The notes: generated by a model from the letters alone, not told the origin. A stretch of DNA of 64,000 nucleotides from an uncultured Prevotella sp. (GCA_900318395.1 ONKL01000002.1:33030-97029), one strand, 5' to 3'; numbered from the stretch's first letter, positions 46,872 to 56,660 are shown. Translations and numbers: made by a program.

Positions 46872-47585
46872 ATGCATACGAAAATGAGAATTGAACAGCT
46901 ATTTTTAGCAACTTTAGTGGCTTTTTTACCACTTAACAGTTTGGTGGCCCAGGATGTTCTTCCTTCCATATCCCCCACTGCCACCTATATGGATGAAGAA
47001 GGGAACGAGGCTACTGCCGACGAGGATAATCCCAGTTTCTTCGGACAGGCTCCCCTGGAGGTCACCTTCCATGCCAACCCCTCAGATATGATTGGCTTCC
47101 AGCCCTCTTATGAATGGCATTTCCGCATGGAGGGAGAAGCCAGAGATCTGCTGGTGCGCTATGAAGAAGATACGCAATACACCTTTACCACTGCAGGTAC
47201 TACCCGTGTGACACTTTATGTAAACCTGGGGACAGACACCCTAAAGCTCGATTCCGTTAACTTTTTTGTCACCATCAGCGAGAGCAAGCTCACTTTCCCC
47301 AATGCCTTCTCGCCTAACGGTGATCAACGTAACGATGTCTTCATGGCCAAGGAGTATCAAAGTCTGGTTGAGTTTCACGCGTACATTTTTAATAGATGGG
47401 GGCAGAAGCTTTTCGAATGGACAGATCCTTCGGAGGGATGGGATGGCACCCACAACGGCACACCTGTAAAAGAAGGTGTCTACTTCGTACTGGTAAGAGC
47501 GAAGGGAGCCGATGGGAGAGAATATAATATACGTAAAGACGTAAACCTGTTAAGAGGTTATACCGAAGAGACTTCAAGGCAATAA
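46872..47585 (+). CDS. Secreted protein with T9SS type B (gliding motility) C-terminal domain
   Basis: 237 residues. The start may be 46872 or 46884; both leave an intact signal peptide (IEQLFLATLVAFLPLNSLVAQ). A PKD/Ig-like middle region (PLEVTFHANPSDMIGFQPSYEWHF, TYTFTTAGTTRVTLYV-like) precedes FPNAFSPNGDQRNDVF, FNRWGQKLFEWTD, GWDGTHNGTPVKEGVYFV, which is the CHU_C domain used as a type IX secretion signal. Probably exported to the cell surface. uvrA begins 3 nt after its stop. Confidence 0.85.
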   Translation: MHTKMRIEQLFLATLVAFLPLNSLVAQDVLPSISPTATYMDEEGNEATADEDNPSFFGQAPLEVTFHANPSDMIGFQPSYEWHFRMEGEARDLLVRYEEDTQYTFTTAGTTRVTLYVNLGTDTLKLDSVNFFVTISESKLTFPNAFSPNGDQRNDVFMAKEYQSLVEFHAYIFNRWGQKLFEWTDPSEGWDGTHNGTPVKEGVYFVLVRAKGADGREYNIRKDVNLLRGYTEETSRQ

Positions 47586-47588
47586 GCA

Positions 47589-50417
47589 ATGGAAAAGATG
47601 GATCATCAAATCAATGTATATGGTGCGCGCGTCCATAATCTGAAGAATATCGACGTCGAGATCCCACGCAATTCTCTGACCGTCATTACCGGTCTGAGTG
47701 GCAGCGGCAAGTCATCACTGGCTTTCGACACCATTTTTGCTGAAGGACAGCGTCGCTATATCGAGACTTTCTCAGCCTACGCCCGCAATTTCCTGGGAGG
47801 GATGGAGCGTCCTGATGTAGACAAGATTACCGGACTCTCGCCAGTCATCAGTATCGAGCAGAAGACGACCAACAAGAATCCGCGATCTACTGTTGGAACC
47901 ACCACTGAGGTCTACGACTATATGCGTCTGCTCTTTGCCCGTGCCGGCAAGGCTTACAGCTATGCCACAGGTGAGGAGATGGTGAAGTATACGGAGGAGA
48001 AGGTGATTGAAATGATTCTCAGCGACTATGCCGGCAAGAAGATTTTCATCCTGGCTCCACTCGTCAGAAGCCGTAAAGGTCACTATCGCGAACTCTTTGA
48101 GGCCATGCGCCGTAAGGGGTATCTGAACATCCGGATTGATGGAGAGATGCAGGAGATTGTGCGAGGCATGAAGGTGGATCGTTACAAGAATCATGATATC
48201 GAGGTTGTCATCGACAAGCTACAGGTCAGTGAGAAAGACGAAGACCGCCTACGCAAGTCTATCGGCATAGCCATGAAACAAGGCGAGGGACTGATCCTGA
48301 TCCTCGATAAGGACACGGGCTCCATCAAGCATTTCTCCAAGCGCCTGATGTGCCCCACAACAGGTATCAGCTATAGCGATCCAGCTCCCAACAATTTCTC
48401 CTTCAACTCTCCCCAAGGCGCCTGCCCCCACTGCAAGGGCTTGGGTGTCATCAATCAGATAGATCTCTCGAAAGTGATACCCGATCGCAAACTCAGTATC
48501 TATGAAGGAGGTATCATGCCACTGGGCAAGTTTAAAAATCAGATGATCTTCTGGCAAGTGGAAGCCATTCTGAAGAAATACGACTGTGAACTCAAGACAC
48601 CCATCTGCGACATTCCCGATGATGCCCTGCAGGAAGTATTATACGGTTCACTCGAAAATGTACGAATCGACAAAGAGCTTGTCCACACCTCAAGCGACTA
48701 TTTTGTTGCTTTCGACGGTATCATTAAGTATCTGCGCAATGTGATGGATAATGACGACTCTGCTGCAGGTCAGAAGTGGGCAGACCAGTTCCTGGCAGAA
48801 TGCGAATGTCCTGAGTGCCATGGGCAGCGACTGAACCGTGAAGCCCTGTCGTATAAGATCTGGGACAAGAACATCTCTGAACTTGCATCGATGGATATCG
48901 CCGAACTGCGCGAATGGCTCGACGAGGTGGAACCACATCTCGACCACCAGCAGCAACAGATTGCGGCAGAGATCCTAAAGGAGATCCGTACGCGACTTGA
49001 CTTCCTGCTGGAGGTAGGACTGGATTATCTCTCGCTCAACCGTCAGTCTGCCAGTCTCTCTGGTGGTGAAAGCCAGCGAATCCGTCTGGCAACACAGATT
49101 GGATCGCAACTCGTCAATGTGCTCTACATCCTTGACGAGCCTTCTATCGGACTTCATCAGCGCGACAATGAGCGACTGATTCGCTCGCTGAAAGAACTGC
49201 GCGACTTAGGCAATACCGTCATTGTCGTAGAACACGATGAAGACATGATGCTCAATGCTGATTACATCGTAGACATTGGTCCTAAGGCAGGTCGCAAAGG
49301 AGGCGAGGTGGTATTCCAAGGCACACCCAAAGAGATGCTTCAGACTGATACCATCACAGCCCAATACCTGAACGGACAGCAGCAGATAGCTATTCCTGCG
49401 AAGCGCAGAAAGGGCAATGGCAAGTCGCTCATCCTTCATGGATGCACAGGCAACAACCTGAAGCATATCGATGCCGAATTTCCACTTGGCAAACTCATTG
49501 TCATTACAGGTGTCAGCGGAAGTGGCAAATCCACTCTCGTCAACGAGACCCTGCAGCCCATTCTCTCGCATCATTTCTACCGTTCTTTGAAAGCACCCAT
49601 GCCCTACGACAGCATCGAGGGACTGGAATATATAGATAAGGTGGTGAATGTAGACCAGAGTCCTATCGGACGTACGCCACGCTCCAATCCCGCCACCTAC
49701 ACGGGTGTCTTTTCCGACATCCGATCGCTTTTCGTCAATCTGCCCGAAGCAAAGATCCGAGGCTATAAGCCAGGCCGATTCTCTTTCAACGTAAAAGGAG
49801 GACGCTGCGAGACCTGTGGAGGCAATGGCTATAAGACCATCGAGATGAACTTCCTGCCAGATATCCAAGTGCCCTGCGAGGAATGTCATGGTAAACGCTA
49901 TAATCGGGAGACCCTCGAGGTACGCTACAAAGGCAAATCCATTGCCGATGTCCTCGATATGACCATCAATCAGGCTGTCGACTTCTTCGAGAATGTACCT
50001 GATATCCTCCGCAAGATCAAGACCATCCAGGATGTAGGACTTGGCTACATCAAACTCGGGCAGCCCTCCACTACCCTATCTGGTGGTGAGAGTCAGCGCG
50101 TGAAACTTGCTACAGAACTTTCCAAGAAAGATACAGGTAAGACTCTCTACATCTTGGATGAACCGACGACAGGTCTGCATTTCGAGGACATCCGCATCCT
50201 GATGGATGTACTCCAAAAACTGGTAGACAGAGGTAACACCGTTGTCATCATCGAGCACAACCTCGATGTTATCAAACTGGCAGACTGGATCATCGACATC
50301 GGCCCTGAAGGAGGTCGTAAGGGAGGGCAGATTCTTTCTGCAGGAACACCTGAGCAAGTGGCCAAATCAAAGAAAGGCTACACGCCCAAATTCCTGAAAC
50401 AGGTGCTCAAACAATAA
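47589..50417 (+). CDS. uvrA: Excinuclease ABC subunit A
   Basis: 942 residues, the standard size. UvrA recognises DNA damage as an ATPase dimer and loads UvrB. Two ABC modules are visible: Walker [15 protein letters not shown] (about 36) and [14 protein letters not shown] (about 640), signature [14 protein letters not shown] (about 490) and [16 protein letters not shown] (about 828), plus zinc sites [18 protein letters not shown] and CETCGGNG...CEECHGKR. Start at [10 protein letters not shown]; the ATG at 47598 is also possible. Tightly follows the type B protein gene. Confidence 0.97.
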   Translation: MEKMDHQINVYGARVHNLKNIDVEIPRNSLTVITGLSGSGKSSLAFDTIFAEGQRRYIETFSAYARNFLGGMERPDVDKITGLSPVISIEQKTTNKNPRSTVGTTTEVYDYMRLLFARAGKAYSYATGEEMVKYTEEKVIEMILSDYAGKKIFILAPLVRSRKGHYRELFEAMRRKGYLNIRIDGEMQEIVRGMKVDRYKNHDIEVVIDKLQVSEKDEDRLRKSIGIAMKQGEGLILILDKDTGSIKHFSKRLMCPTTGISYSDPAPNNFSFNSPQGACPHCKGLGVINQIDLSKVIPDRKLSIYEGGIMPLGKFKNQMIFWQVEAILKKYDCELKTPICDIPDDALQEVLYGSLENVRIDKELVHTSSDYFVAFDGIIKYLRNVMDNDDSAAGQKWADQFLAECECPECHGQRLNREALSYKIWDKNISELASMDIAELREWLDEVEPHLDHQQQQIAAEILKEIRTRLDFLLEVGLDYLSLNRQSASLSGGESQRIRLATQIGSQLVNVLYILDEPSIGLHQRDNERLIRSLKELRDLGNTVIVVEHDEDMMLNADYIVDIGPKAGRKGGEVVFQGTPKEMLQTDTITAQYLNGQQQIAIPAKRRKGNGKSLILHGCTGNNLKHIDAEFPLGKLIVITGVSGSGKSTLVNETLQPILSHHFYRSLKAPMPYDSIEGLEYIDKVVNVDQSPIGRTPRSNPATYTGVFSDIRSLFVNLPEAKIRGYKPGRFSFNVKGGRCETCGGNGYKTIEMNFLPDIQVPCEECHGKRYNRETLEVRYKGKSIADVLDMTINQAVDFFENVPDILRKIKTIQDVGLGYIKLGQPSTTLSGGESQRVKLATELSKKDTGKTLYILDEPTTGLHFEDIRILMDVLQKLVDRGNTVVIIEHNLDVIKLADWIIDIGPEGGRKGGQILSAGTPEQVAKSKKGYTPKFLKQVLKQ

Positions 50418-50440
50418 GAAATCGGCCAATCTGTCAGAAA

Positions 50441-50482
50441 AAGTAAGTAAATATTTGGAGGAAAACAAATATTTACTTACTT
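50441..50482. promoter_or_regulatory. Perfect 17-bp palindrome across the kinase-like gene promoter
   Basis: AAGTAAGTAAATATTTG (50441-50457) faces CAAATATTTACTTACTT (50466-50482) with no mismatch and an 8-nt centre (GAGGAAAA). The right arm overlaps the -7 box TACTTTTG at 50478-50485. It could be an operator for a dimeric repressor or the hairpin end of the uvrA transcript; no T-run follows on the plus strand beyond TTTT. Confidence 0.75.
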
Positions 50483-50485
50483 TTG
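50478..50485 (+). promoter_or_regulatory. -7 box for the kinase-like gene
   Basis: TACTTTTG, 29 nt upstream of the ATG at 50515. It rules out the in-frame ATG at 50455. Confidence 0.65.
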
Positions 50486-50514
50486 CATGGAGAAAAATCA
50501 ATAATAAAGAAAGT

Positions 50515-52020
50515 ATGAACAAAAAAGTATTCATTTTACTTCTGAATCTGCTCTTCTGCTTGACATTTGTCAGCGCACAAGAGGCAGAGAAAAGCGACTT
50601 GCAGAAACGTGCAGAGGCCGTCAATCCCAAAGAAGACATTGCCAAGGCACGCTCATTGTTTATCCATGCATTCAATGATTATGCTAATAAAGGCAAGACT
50701 GCCCAGGCTGTGGAGTGCGCAGTCAAGGCTACACCTCTTTATTATAGTGAAGGATTCTATAAAGAAGCCTTCGACCTGTTGCAAAGAGCTGAGCAGGTGA
50801 TCTTGGCTGGTGTGAAATCACCCAGCGAGCAGGCGTCACTGCAATACCTCACCACCAAGGAGCGTATGCAGATGTATATCAAGATGCGCAGAGTGGAGAG
50901 CGCCAAGGAGCAGCTCAAGGCTATGGAGGTCAAGGCCAACGAGTCGTCGAACGAGAATCTGAAAAACGACCTGCTCTACAATAAGGCCATCTACTATTAT
51001 ACCTTCGGACTAAACGCACAGGGCAACGCCGTTTTCAAGGAGATGGCCAACAAGTTGACTGCCAGCAAGGAGTATGACAAGGTAGATGAAGTCTATCAGA
51101 CATTGATTGCCAATGGCCGCAAGAGCAACAATGCTAGTCTGGTAGCTCAGGCATACAGCAATTATATTGCCTGGAAAGACTCAACGGATGCCATCAAGAG
51201 GGCTGATGAGATCGGAGCACTCAACAAGCAAATCGAAGAGCATAAGGCTACCATCGAGGATAAAGACAGTTCACTGTCATCACGCATGGCCATCATCGTA
51301 GGTCTCTGCATACTGGCTGGCGCACTGGCTGCAGCACTCATAGTAGGAGCGGTCGTGCTGATGCGATATATCCTGCTCACCCGTAAGCAGAAAAAGACCA
51401 TCAAACTGGCCAACGACAGTAATGCCCTGAAGGCCAAGTTTATCAGCAACATCTCTGCCCAGCTCGAGCCCACCCTGCAGAAACTCGACAGCAGCATTCC
51501 TGAGGTAAAGGCACTTCTCGACTTCTCTCACCACGTACAGACATTGTCAGAGTTAGAGAACACCTCAAACGATGCCATCGAGTATGAGGAGATCCAGATT
51601 ACACAATTCTGTGAGGGACTGATGAACGAGATTCGCGATAAAGTGAAGAAGGACGTCAACCTGACAGTGAATGCCCCAAAGATGGTGGCAAAGATCAATC
51701 AAGAGTACGTAACCCACATCCTGCTCCACCTACTTAACAATGCAGCAGAGTACACCCCAGAAGGTGGCAACATCTGGCTGGAGTACAAGAAACGCGGTCC
51801 AAAAGCCCACCAGTTCCTCGTTTCCGATACTGGCGAGGGCATCCCAGAAGAAAAGCGTGAGGATGTGTTCAAGCCATTTCTTGAAATCAGAGATCTCACC
51901 ACAGGCGATGGCCTCGGCCTTCCCACCTGTAAGCAGATGGCCCTGAAGATGAACGGCGACCTCGATATCGATCCCAACTTCACCAAAGGCACCCGCTTTA
52001 TCCTAGACCTGCATTCATAA
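50515..52020 (+). CDS. Histidine-kinase-like membrane protein lacking the phospho-acceptor His
   Basis: 501 residues from the ATG at 50515. Layout: signal peptide (KKVFILLLNLLFCLTFVSAQ), a helical TPR-like periplasmic sensor (about 25-255), a short coiled coil, a membrane segment (about 263-289), then a kinase core. The H-box position reads KFISNISAQLEPTLQKLD, where the usual His-Glu pair is Ala-Gln. The N box HILLHLLNNAAEYTPEGG, G1 SDTGEGIPEEKR and G2 GDGLGLPTCKQMALKM are intact, so ATP binding is retained. It may act as a pseudokinase, an allosteric ATPase or a phosphatase. Ends with GTRFILDLHS as normal kinases do. Confidence 0.85.
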   Translation: MNKKVFILLLNLLFCLTFVSAQEAEKSDLQKRAEAVNPKEDIAKARSLFIHAFNDYANKGKTAQAVECAVKATPLYYSEGFYKEAFDLLQRAEQVILAGVKSPSEQASLQYLTTKERMQMYIKMRRVESAKEQLKAMEVKANESSNENLKNDLLYNKAIYYYTFGLNAQGNAVFKEMANKLTASKEYDKVDEVYQTLIANGRKSNNASLVAQAYSNYIAWKDSTDAIKRADEIGALNKQIEEHKATIEDKDSSLSSRMAIIVGLCILAGALAAALIVGAVVLMRYILLTRKQKKTIKLANDSNALKAKFISNISAQLEPTLQKLDSSIPEVKALLDFSHHVQTLSELENTSNDAIEYEEIQITQFCEGLMNEIRDKVKKDVNLTVNAPKMVAKINQEYVTHILLHLLNNAAEYTPEGGNIWLEYKKRGPKAHQFLVSDTGEGIPEEKREDVFKPFLEIRDLTTGDGLGLPTCKQMALKMNGDLDIDPNFTKGTRFILDLHS

Positions 52021-52221
52021 GTTTTTTAGGATATTATTTCTGCTATTGCGACAAATTTTCGGCTCATGAGCCCAGTTTGTCGCAATATTGTTTTTTTGTC
52101 GCAACATCTGAAGAAGAAATTAAAGAAAAAACTTGGAATGAGCCGATTTTCGTCTTACCTTTGCAACATCAAAAGTAAAAAATAGTATTAACAATTAAAA
52201 AATTAAGAAAGGAAAAGAATT

Positions 52222-52559
52222 ATGGCAAAGACTCCAGTTGTAATGAAGATTCAGGACTACAAGGATCGTGAAGTTCAGATGGTAACCTACGAGTTTTCCA
52301 GGTTCGCGTAAAGGCTCTCAACGACGGTACACCAGAGCTGATGGCTTGGATGTGCGACCGCTTCCTGAAGAAGGACGGATCAATCCAGTTCCTCGAGACC
52401 AAGACCCTGAAGGTGATGAAGGAGATCAAGTTCACTGGCGCTTACTGCGTAGACTTCGAGGAGAAGTGGGCAGACAAGGAAGGTCACTATGAGGAGATTC
52501 TCATCAGCTGCCAGAACATCGAGGTTGGCTCAGTGAAGTTCGAGAACGAGTGGGCTTAA
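52222..52559 (+). pseudogene. Hcp/TssD-like gene 1, broken by deletion
   Basis: The frame starts AKTPVVMKIQDYKDREVQMV-TYEF and stops at a TAA at base 52311; from there a second frame reads QVRVKALNDGTPELMAWMC and runs to FENEWA. Comparison with gene 2 shows that about 20 residues (the ATDTEGQVAGIVRGG part) were lost with a frame change. Joined, the parts match the Bacteroidota T6SS tube protein TssD (Hcp): N-terminal strand, RGG-x-I-x-[VI]-[RT] block, WM...KKDG, EFEDAYCV-like FTGAYCVDFEE and the NEW ending. No other T6SS gene is nearby. Confidence 0.65.
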
Positions 52560-52623
52560 GTTTTTAGATAAAAAGAACAAAAGAACAGATTATTAATTTA
52601 AAAGAATAGAAAGGAAACAAGAT

Positions 52624-52868
52624 ATGGCAGATAATGTAACACCAGTAGTTCTGAAGGTAAAGGATTTTGCAGAGCGTGAGGTATTGTTGGTAGACTACAA
52701 GTTCAATCAGGCAACTGATACAGAAGGTCAGGTAGCAGGTATCGTACGTGGCGGACAGATCACCATCCGCGTGAAGGCCCTCACGGCGAGGAGCACTTCG
52801 AGGAAGTAACCATCAGCTGCCAGAAACTCGAGAACGGCCCAGTAGCCTACGAGAATCCTTGGAAGTAG
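52624..52868 (+). pseudogene. Hcp/TssD-like gene 2, broken by deletion
   Basis: Starts ADNVTPVVLKVKDFAEREVLL, continues through NQATDTEGQVAGIVRGGQIT and IRVKAL, then a frame change leads via another frame to GEEHFEEVTISCQKLENGP and YENPWK with a TAG at 52866-52868. About 55 residues of the centre, present in gene 1, are missing. Genes 1 and 2 lack different parts, so together they cover a full TssD. The leader repeats the AAAAGAATA-GAAAGGAAA type spacing of gene 1, showing a tandem duplication. Confidence 0.65.
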
Positions 52869-53020
52869 GCGATTGAGTGAGCGCAGAGCCGAATTTATTC
52901 GAGCTCTGCCGAGCGCGAACTTACTCGAAGCAAAGCTTCAAGTAGGCGATTGAGTGAGCGCAGAGCCAAGCTTGCTTGAGCTCTGCCGAACGTGAGCCTA
53001 CTCGATGCGAAGCATCAAGT
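52867..53020. repeat. Two 77-bp structured direct repeats
   Basis: Copies at 52867-52943 and 52944-53020, plus a partial third (AAGTGAGTAAGCGAAGACTC). Each has hairpin 1, GCAGAGC...GCTCTGC extended by CGAA/TTCG in copy 1 and CAAG/CTTG in copy 2, both with the same bulged A. Each has hairpin 2, GAAGC/GCTTC in copy 1 and GATGC/GCATC in copy 2, extended by CTTACT/AGTAGG. Differences between copies fall in paired positions and keep the pairing. Confidence 0.8.
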
Positions 53021-53040
53021 AAGTGAGTAAGCGAAGACTC

Positions 53041-53077
53041 AAAAGCACCTCTAGTGTCATACTAGAGGTGCTTTTTT
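53041..53077. terminator. Strong bidirectional terminator
   Basis: AAAAGCACCTCTAGT and ACTAGAGGTGCTTTT pair perfectly over 15 bp around GTCAT, with T/A runs on both sides. It separates the TssD/repeat region from the convergent Rpn-type gene. Confidence 0.85.
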
Positions 53078-53102
53078 ATCGACTGGAACAAATCACTGAG
53101 CA

Positions 53103-53990
53103 TCATAATTTCTCTATTTCTTCCATAGAGAGACCTGTAATCTGAGATATCATTTCATCGGGCATGTTCAATGCTTTCATCTTGCAGGCATTTTCACGAT
53201 TAGCCTCTTCCTTCCCCTCAGCACGACCTTTGTTGTAGCGAGCCTCAAGGAAGCCCTTCTCGTCAGTGATGCTCATCCAAAATTTCTCGTAGGCATAGAG
53301 CTGAGCCTCGCTCATGGCTGATTTCTCTACAATGCTCAGAGCTTTGCTCGTCAGTTCATTCTCTAACAATTCGGCAGGAGCATCCTCCGTGTTTCCGCTG
53401 ATCTCTGTCAGGAAACGGAGCCACAGCACGGCCATCTTCCGTTCGGCTATTGTCTTTGGCTTGAACTTCGGCAACTCCACGAATACAAATCGAAGGCCCT
53501 CGATGATGCGGTCGGAATGTTCCACATTAACAATGGCATAGTCGTGGTAGAACTCATCGGGACCACTCTCGAAGCCTACGTCATTCACAAGGTTCAGGCA
53601 ATACACCGGCTGGATCAGGTTGTAGTCCTCACCCTTATTCAGTTGCCTGACCACGGCCTTTGAGGCGTTCAGAAGCACCCGCTGCTGGAAGAACTCGTTC
53701 CAGTAGAGCTGCATCTCAACAATGAACTGGCGCCCTTTTTCGTCAATGCAGCGCACATCGACCACACTGTCCTTCTTTCCAGGATTCTCTGGCACCATCT
53801 CTGGCGTCATGTATTCCACACTGGTAATCTGGCCGTCATCGGCGAGTGGCAACAACGCATTCAGCAAGCTCATCACCAAATCAGGATGCTCGCCAAACAC
53901 CAACTTAAAAGTCAGATCTGCTTTTGGATCCAAATACTTACCACTCATAACTGCGTTTTCTTTCGCTTCTTTTACCTTGATATTCTCCAT
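53103..53990 (-). CDS. Rpn family PD-(D/E)XK nuclease (transposase-like)
   Basis: 295 residues. YLDPKADLTFKLVFGEHPDLVMSLL, then KKDSVVDVRC... and RQFIVEMQLYWNEFFQQR supply the D-(x)n-E-x-[QK] core of the Rpn/PDDEXK_2 family, which includes recombination-promoting nucleases of E. coli. The C-terminal region (GRAEGKEEANRENACKMKALNM) is the usual charged coil and short SPxQIxxxTGLxxEE-type tail (DEMISQITGLSMEEIEKL). Such genes are often multicopy and mobile-associated. Own -7 box (54019-54026) and terminator. Confidence 0.85.
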   Translation of the reverse strand: MENIKVKEAKENAVMSGKYLDPKADLTFKLVFGEHPDLVMSLLNALLPLADDGQITSVEYMTPEMVPENPGKKDSVVDVRCIDEKGRQFIVEMQLYWNEFFQQRVLLNASKAVVRQLNKGEDYNLIQPVYCLNLVNDVGFESGPDEFYHDYAIVNVEHSDRIIEGLRFVFVELPKFKPKTIAERKMAVLWLRFLTEISGNTEDAPAELLENELTSKALSIVEKSAMSEAQLYAYEKFWMSITDEKGFLEARYNKGRAEGKEEANRENACKMKALNMPDEMISQITGLSMEEIEKL

Positions 53991-54018
53991 AGTGAATTAA
54001 ATTTTTGATTGAACGCTG

Positions 54019-54026
54019 CAAAGATA
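54019..54026 (-). promoter_or_regulatory. -7 box for the Rpn-type gene
   Basis: TATCTTTG on the minus strand, 28 nt upstream of the ATG at 53990. Confidence 0.6.
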
Positions 54027-54088
54027 AGCAAAAATCCCGAAACTGCCAAGCATTTCGGGATTTTTATCATATAATAGTAGGTATCGTA

Positions 54089-55742
54089 CTATCTCACGAT
54101 GACCTTTTTACCATTGCGGATGTAAAGCCCCTTACCTAGCTTAGCGACACGCTGGCCCTGGAGGGTGTACCAAGCTCCCTCGCCTTCGGTGAGGTCTGGG
54201 GTGAGGTTCTTGATGCTCGTCGTACCATCTTCATCATCATAGTTGATGCCGATGGAGCGAGTGCCTCCGAAGACACTTGTGGGCAATTGGAGATAGGCCT
54301 TGTTCTTGCCGATGTTAGCACTTCCATTCACACTCACGAATGTGCCGTCCTTACCAGAGAGATAATAGTTCGTCTTGTCGCCGTCAGTCTCTTCAATCTT
54401 GATACCATTACCAAGATTGCCAACGAGCAGGTTGGTGTAATACGCCCTAACGCTTACATGAGGAATCTTGTAAGTACCAGCATCGCCCTTTACCAAAAGC
54501 CCCGTTCCTGCAGGAACCTTCATCACGCGAGTCAGCCAGATGGTTTTTGAAATATCATCATACCCAGTAGCCGTATAAGCCTTGATGCCTGCCACGTTCG
54601 TAAAGTCGAGGTCATATTCACTACACCAAGTCGTCTTGCCGATGTCCTTAATCGTGATTTCATCCTCATCAGTTCCTTCAATCTCAATAATCTCCTTAAA
54701 CTTATTCCAAGGCGACGCTGCCAGATAAGCATCACGCGTTCCCTTTGGTACATACAGCGGAATGTCGCAATTTGTAAACGCATTATCACGCATAAACGGA
54801 GGCGTCTGAGCCAATGATGTAACACTTGTCAGACTACTGCAAGCTTCGAAAACATAATAGCCAATGGAAGTCACACTGTTTGGGATGGTCAAAGAGGTCA
54901 GGCTGCCACAACCGGAGAAAGCCCCATCAACAATTGCAGTAATACTGTTGGGAATGGTCACTGAGGTCAGGCTGCTGCAACCAGAGAAAGCATACTTGCC
55001 AATGGAAGTCACGGTATTAGGGATGACCGTCGTTTTACAACCCGCTATAAGGGTATTGATCGCAGTCTCTATAATTGCATTACAGTTATCACGGGAATCA
55101 TAAACTGGATTACCAGATTCTACAACTAATGAGGTAAGATTAATGCAATCAGAGAAAGCACGTTCACCGATAGAGGTTACTTTGTCAGGAATTATCACAG
55201 AGGTCAGGCCACTGCAACCTTCGAAAGCACTATATTCAATGGAAGTCACGCTGTTGGGGATGGTCACAGAGGTCAGACCGCTGCAACCTAAGAAAGCAAA
55301 GCTGCCAATGGAAGTCACGCTGTTGGGGATGGTCACAGAGGTCAGGCCGCTGCAACCATGGAAAGCATCGTCGCTAATAGAAGTCACGCTGTTGGGGATG
55401 GTTACGGAAGTCAGGCCGCTACAACCATTGAAAGCAGAGCCGCCAATGGAAGTCACGCTGTTGGGGATGGTCACGAAGGTCAGGCCGCTGCATTCATAGA
55501 AAGCTCCACTTTCAATAGAAGTCACGCTGTTAGGGATGGTCGTCGTTTTACAACCAACTATAAGCATATTCTTAGCTGTTTCAATAATAGCATTGCAGTT
55601 ATCACGGGAATCGTAAACAGGATTACCTGATTCTACAACTAATGAGGAAAGATCAATGCAACCAGAGAAAGCCTCATAGCTAATGGAAGTCACGCTGCTG
55701 GGGATAATCACAGAGGTCAGGCCACTGCAACCTTCGAATATA
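54089..55742 (-). pseudogene. BspA-like leucine-rich-repeat surface protein, 5'-truncated
   Basis: About 545 codons, open from a TGA near 55765 but with no start codon or signal peptide: the first repeat FEGCSGLTSVIIPSSVTSI is entered mid-unit. About a dozen 23-residue BspA repeats (FxGCSGLTSVTIPNSVTSIG) follow, interrupted twice by the LVVESGNPVYDSRDNCNAII insert. Then come a DVPKGTRDAYLAASPW-like motif (YVPKGTRDAYLAASPWNKFK), a beta domain, and the C-terminal tail WYTLQGQRVAKLGKGLYIRN-GKKVIVR used for surface sorting. Intact homologues begin with a signal peptide and are adhesin-like. The 5' part is missing or lies beyond an assembly break. Confidence 0.75.
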
Positions 55743-55914
55743 TTAAATATTGATAATCAATAACTTACACCTTAAACGGTAGAAAAGTGGATTGGACACG
55801 TCAAGAAGTATGAAATGCGGGAAAGATTTAACGTTTTTAACCTTATTTTACCGCAGATTAGACTTAAATGTATGATTATCCCATTGATTATGTTCCTCTT
55901 CCAATTTTTATTCT
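55743..55914. other. Spacer between truncated BspA-like gene and PHP gene
   Basis: AT-rich; the BspA-like reading frame loses family resemblance at about 55745 and no promoter or signal-peptide sequence for it follows. The plus-strand frame of the PHP gene is open here from 55815 but lies upstream of its -7 box. Confidence 0.5.
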
Positions 55915-55922
55915 TACCTTTG
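55915..55922 (+). promoter_or_regulatory. -7 box for the PHP gene
   Basis: TACCTTTG, 18 nt upstream of the ATG at 55941; excludes the longer frame from 55815. Confidence 0.65.
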
Positions 55923-55940
55923 CACCCAAAATGTTTAAAA

Positions 55941-56660
55941 ATGAGAAAGGTATTAGTTGACGCGCATACGCATACGGTGGCATCAGGACATGCCTTCAGT
56001 AGCCTTCAGGAGATGGCGAAGGCAGCTGCTGACATGGGATTGGAGGTGCTGGGCATTACGGAGCATGGGCCGAGTGTACCAGGTACTTGTCCGACGCTGT
56101 ATTTTAAGAATATGTTCACCGTACCTCGCCAGATGTACGGTATAAGGTTGTTAATGGGTTGCGAAATCAACATCCTTGATACGAAAGGAAGTCTCGATCT
56201 GACAGATGAGCAAATAGGATGGCTTGACCTTGCCATTGCAGGCATTCACGCTGCGTGGTATCAAGGTGGCACGAAAGAGGAGAACACGGAGGGAATGATC
56301 CAAGTTATCAGGAATCCCAAGATTCACATGATAAGCCATCCGGGCGATGGCTCTGCAGAACTGGACTTCGAGCAATTAGTGTTGGCTGCGAAGGAGGCGC
56401 ATACGCTATTGGAAGTGAATAACCATTCACTGGCTCCACAGCGTAAGAAGACTGTGGCGCGGGATAATAATCTGGAGATTCTTCGCTTATGCAAGAAGTA
56501 TGAGGTTCCCACGATTCTTGGCAGCGATGCACATATCTCGTTCCAGATAGCAGACTATGAACGCCTCTATCCACTGTTGGCTGAGACGGATTTCCCAGAC
56601 GAGCTGATTATTAATTATTGGCCTGATAAGTTCTTTGATTATCTGGGGATTCAGAGATAG
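55941..56660 (+). CDS. PHP domain phosphoesterase (YcdX type)
   Basis: 239 residues from MRKVLVDAHTHTVASGHAF. The metal ligands of the PHP fold are in DAHTHT, LGITEHGPSVPG, GCEINILD, MISHPGDG, LEVNNHSL and LGSDAHI. This is the YcdX/histidinol-phosphatase-like group, which hydrolyses phosphate esters with three metal ions; the natural substrate is not fixed. Its end overlaps the convergent hypothetical gene by 10 nt. Confidence 0.9.
   Translation: MRKVLVDAHTHTVASGHAFSSLQEMAKAAADMGLEVLGITEHGPSVPGTCPTLYFKNMFTVPRQMYGIRLLMGCEINILDTKGSLDLTDEQIGWLDLAIAGIHAAWYQGGTKEENTEGMIQVIRNPKIHMISHPGDGSAELDFEQLVLAAKEAHTLLEVNNHSLAPQRKKTVARDNNLEILRLCKKYEVPTILGSDAHISFQIADYERLYPLLAETDFPDELIINYWPDKFFDYLGIQR

Noticed and set aside
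49206-49889. 227-codon minus-strand frame inside uvrA
   Set aside because: Shadow of the conserved uvrA frame.
55815-55940. N-terminal extension of the PHP protein
   Set aside because: Lies upstream of the -7 box; PHP proteins start directly at the DAHTHT motif.
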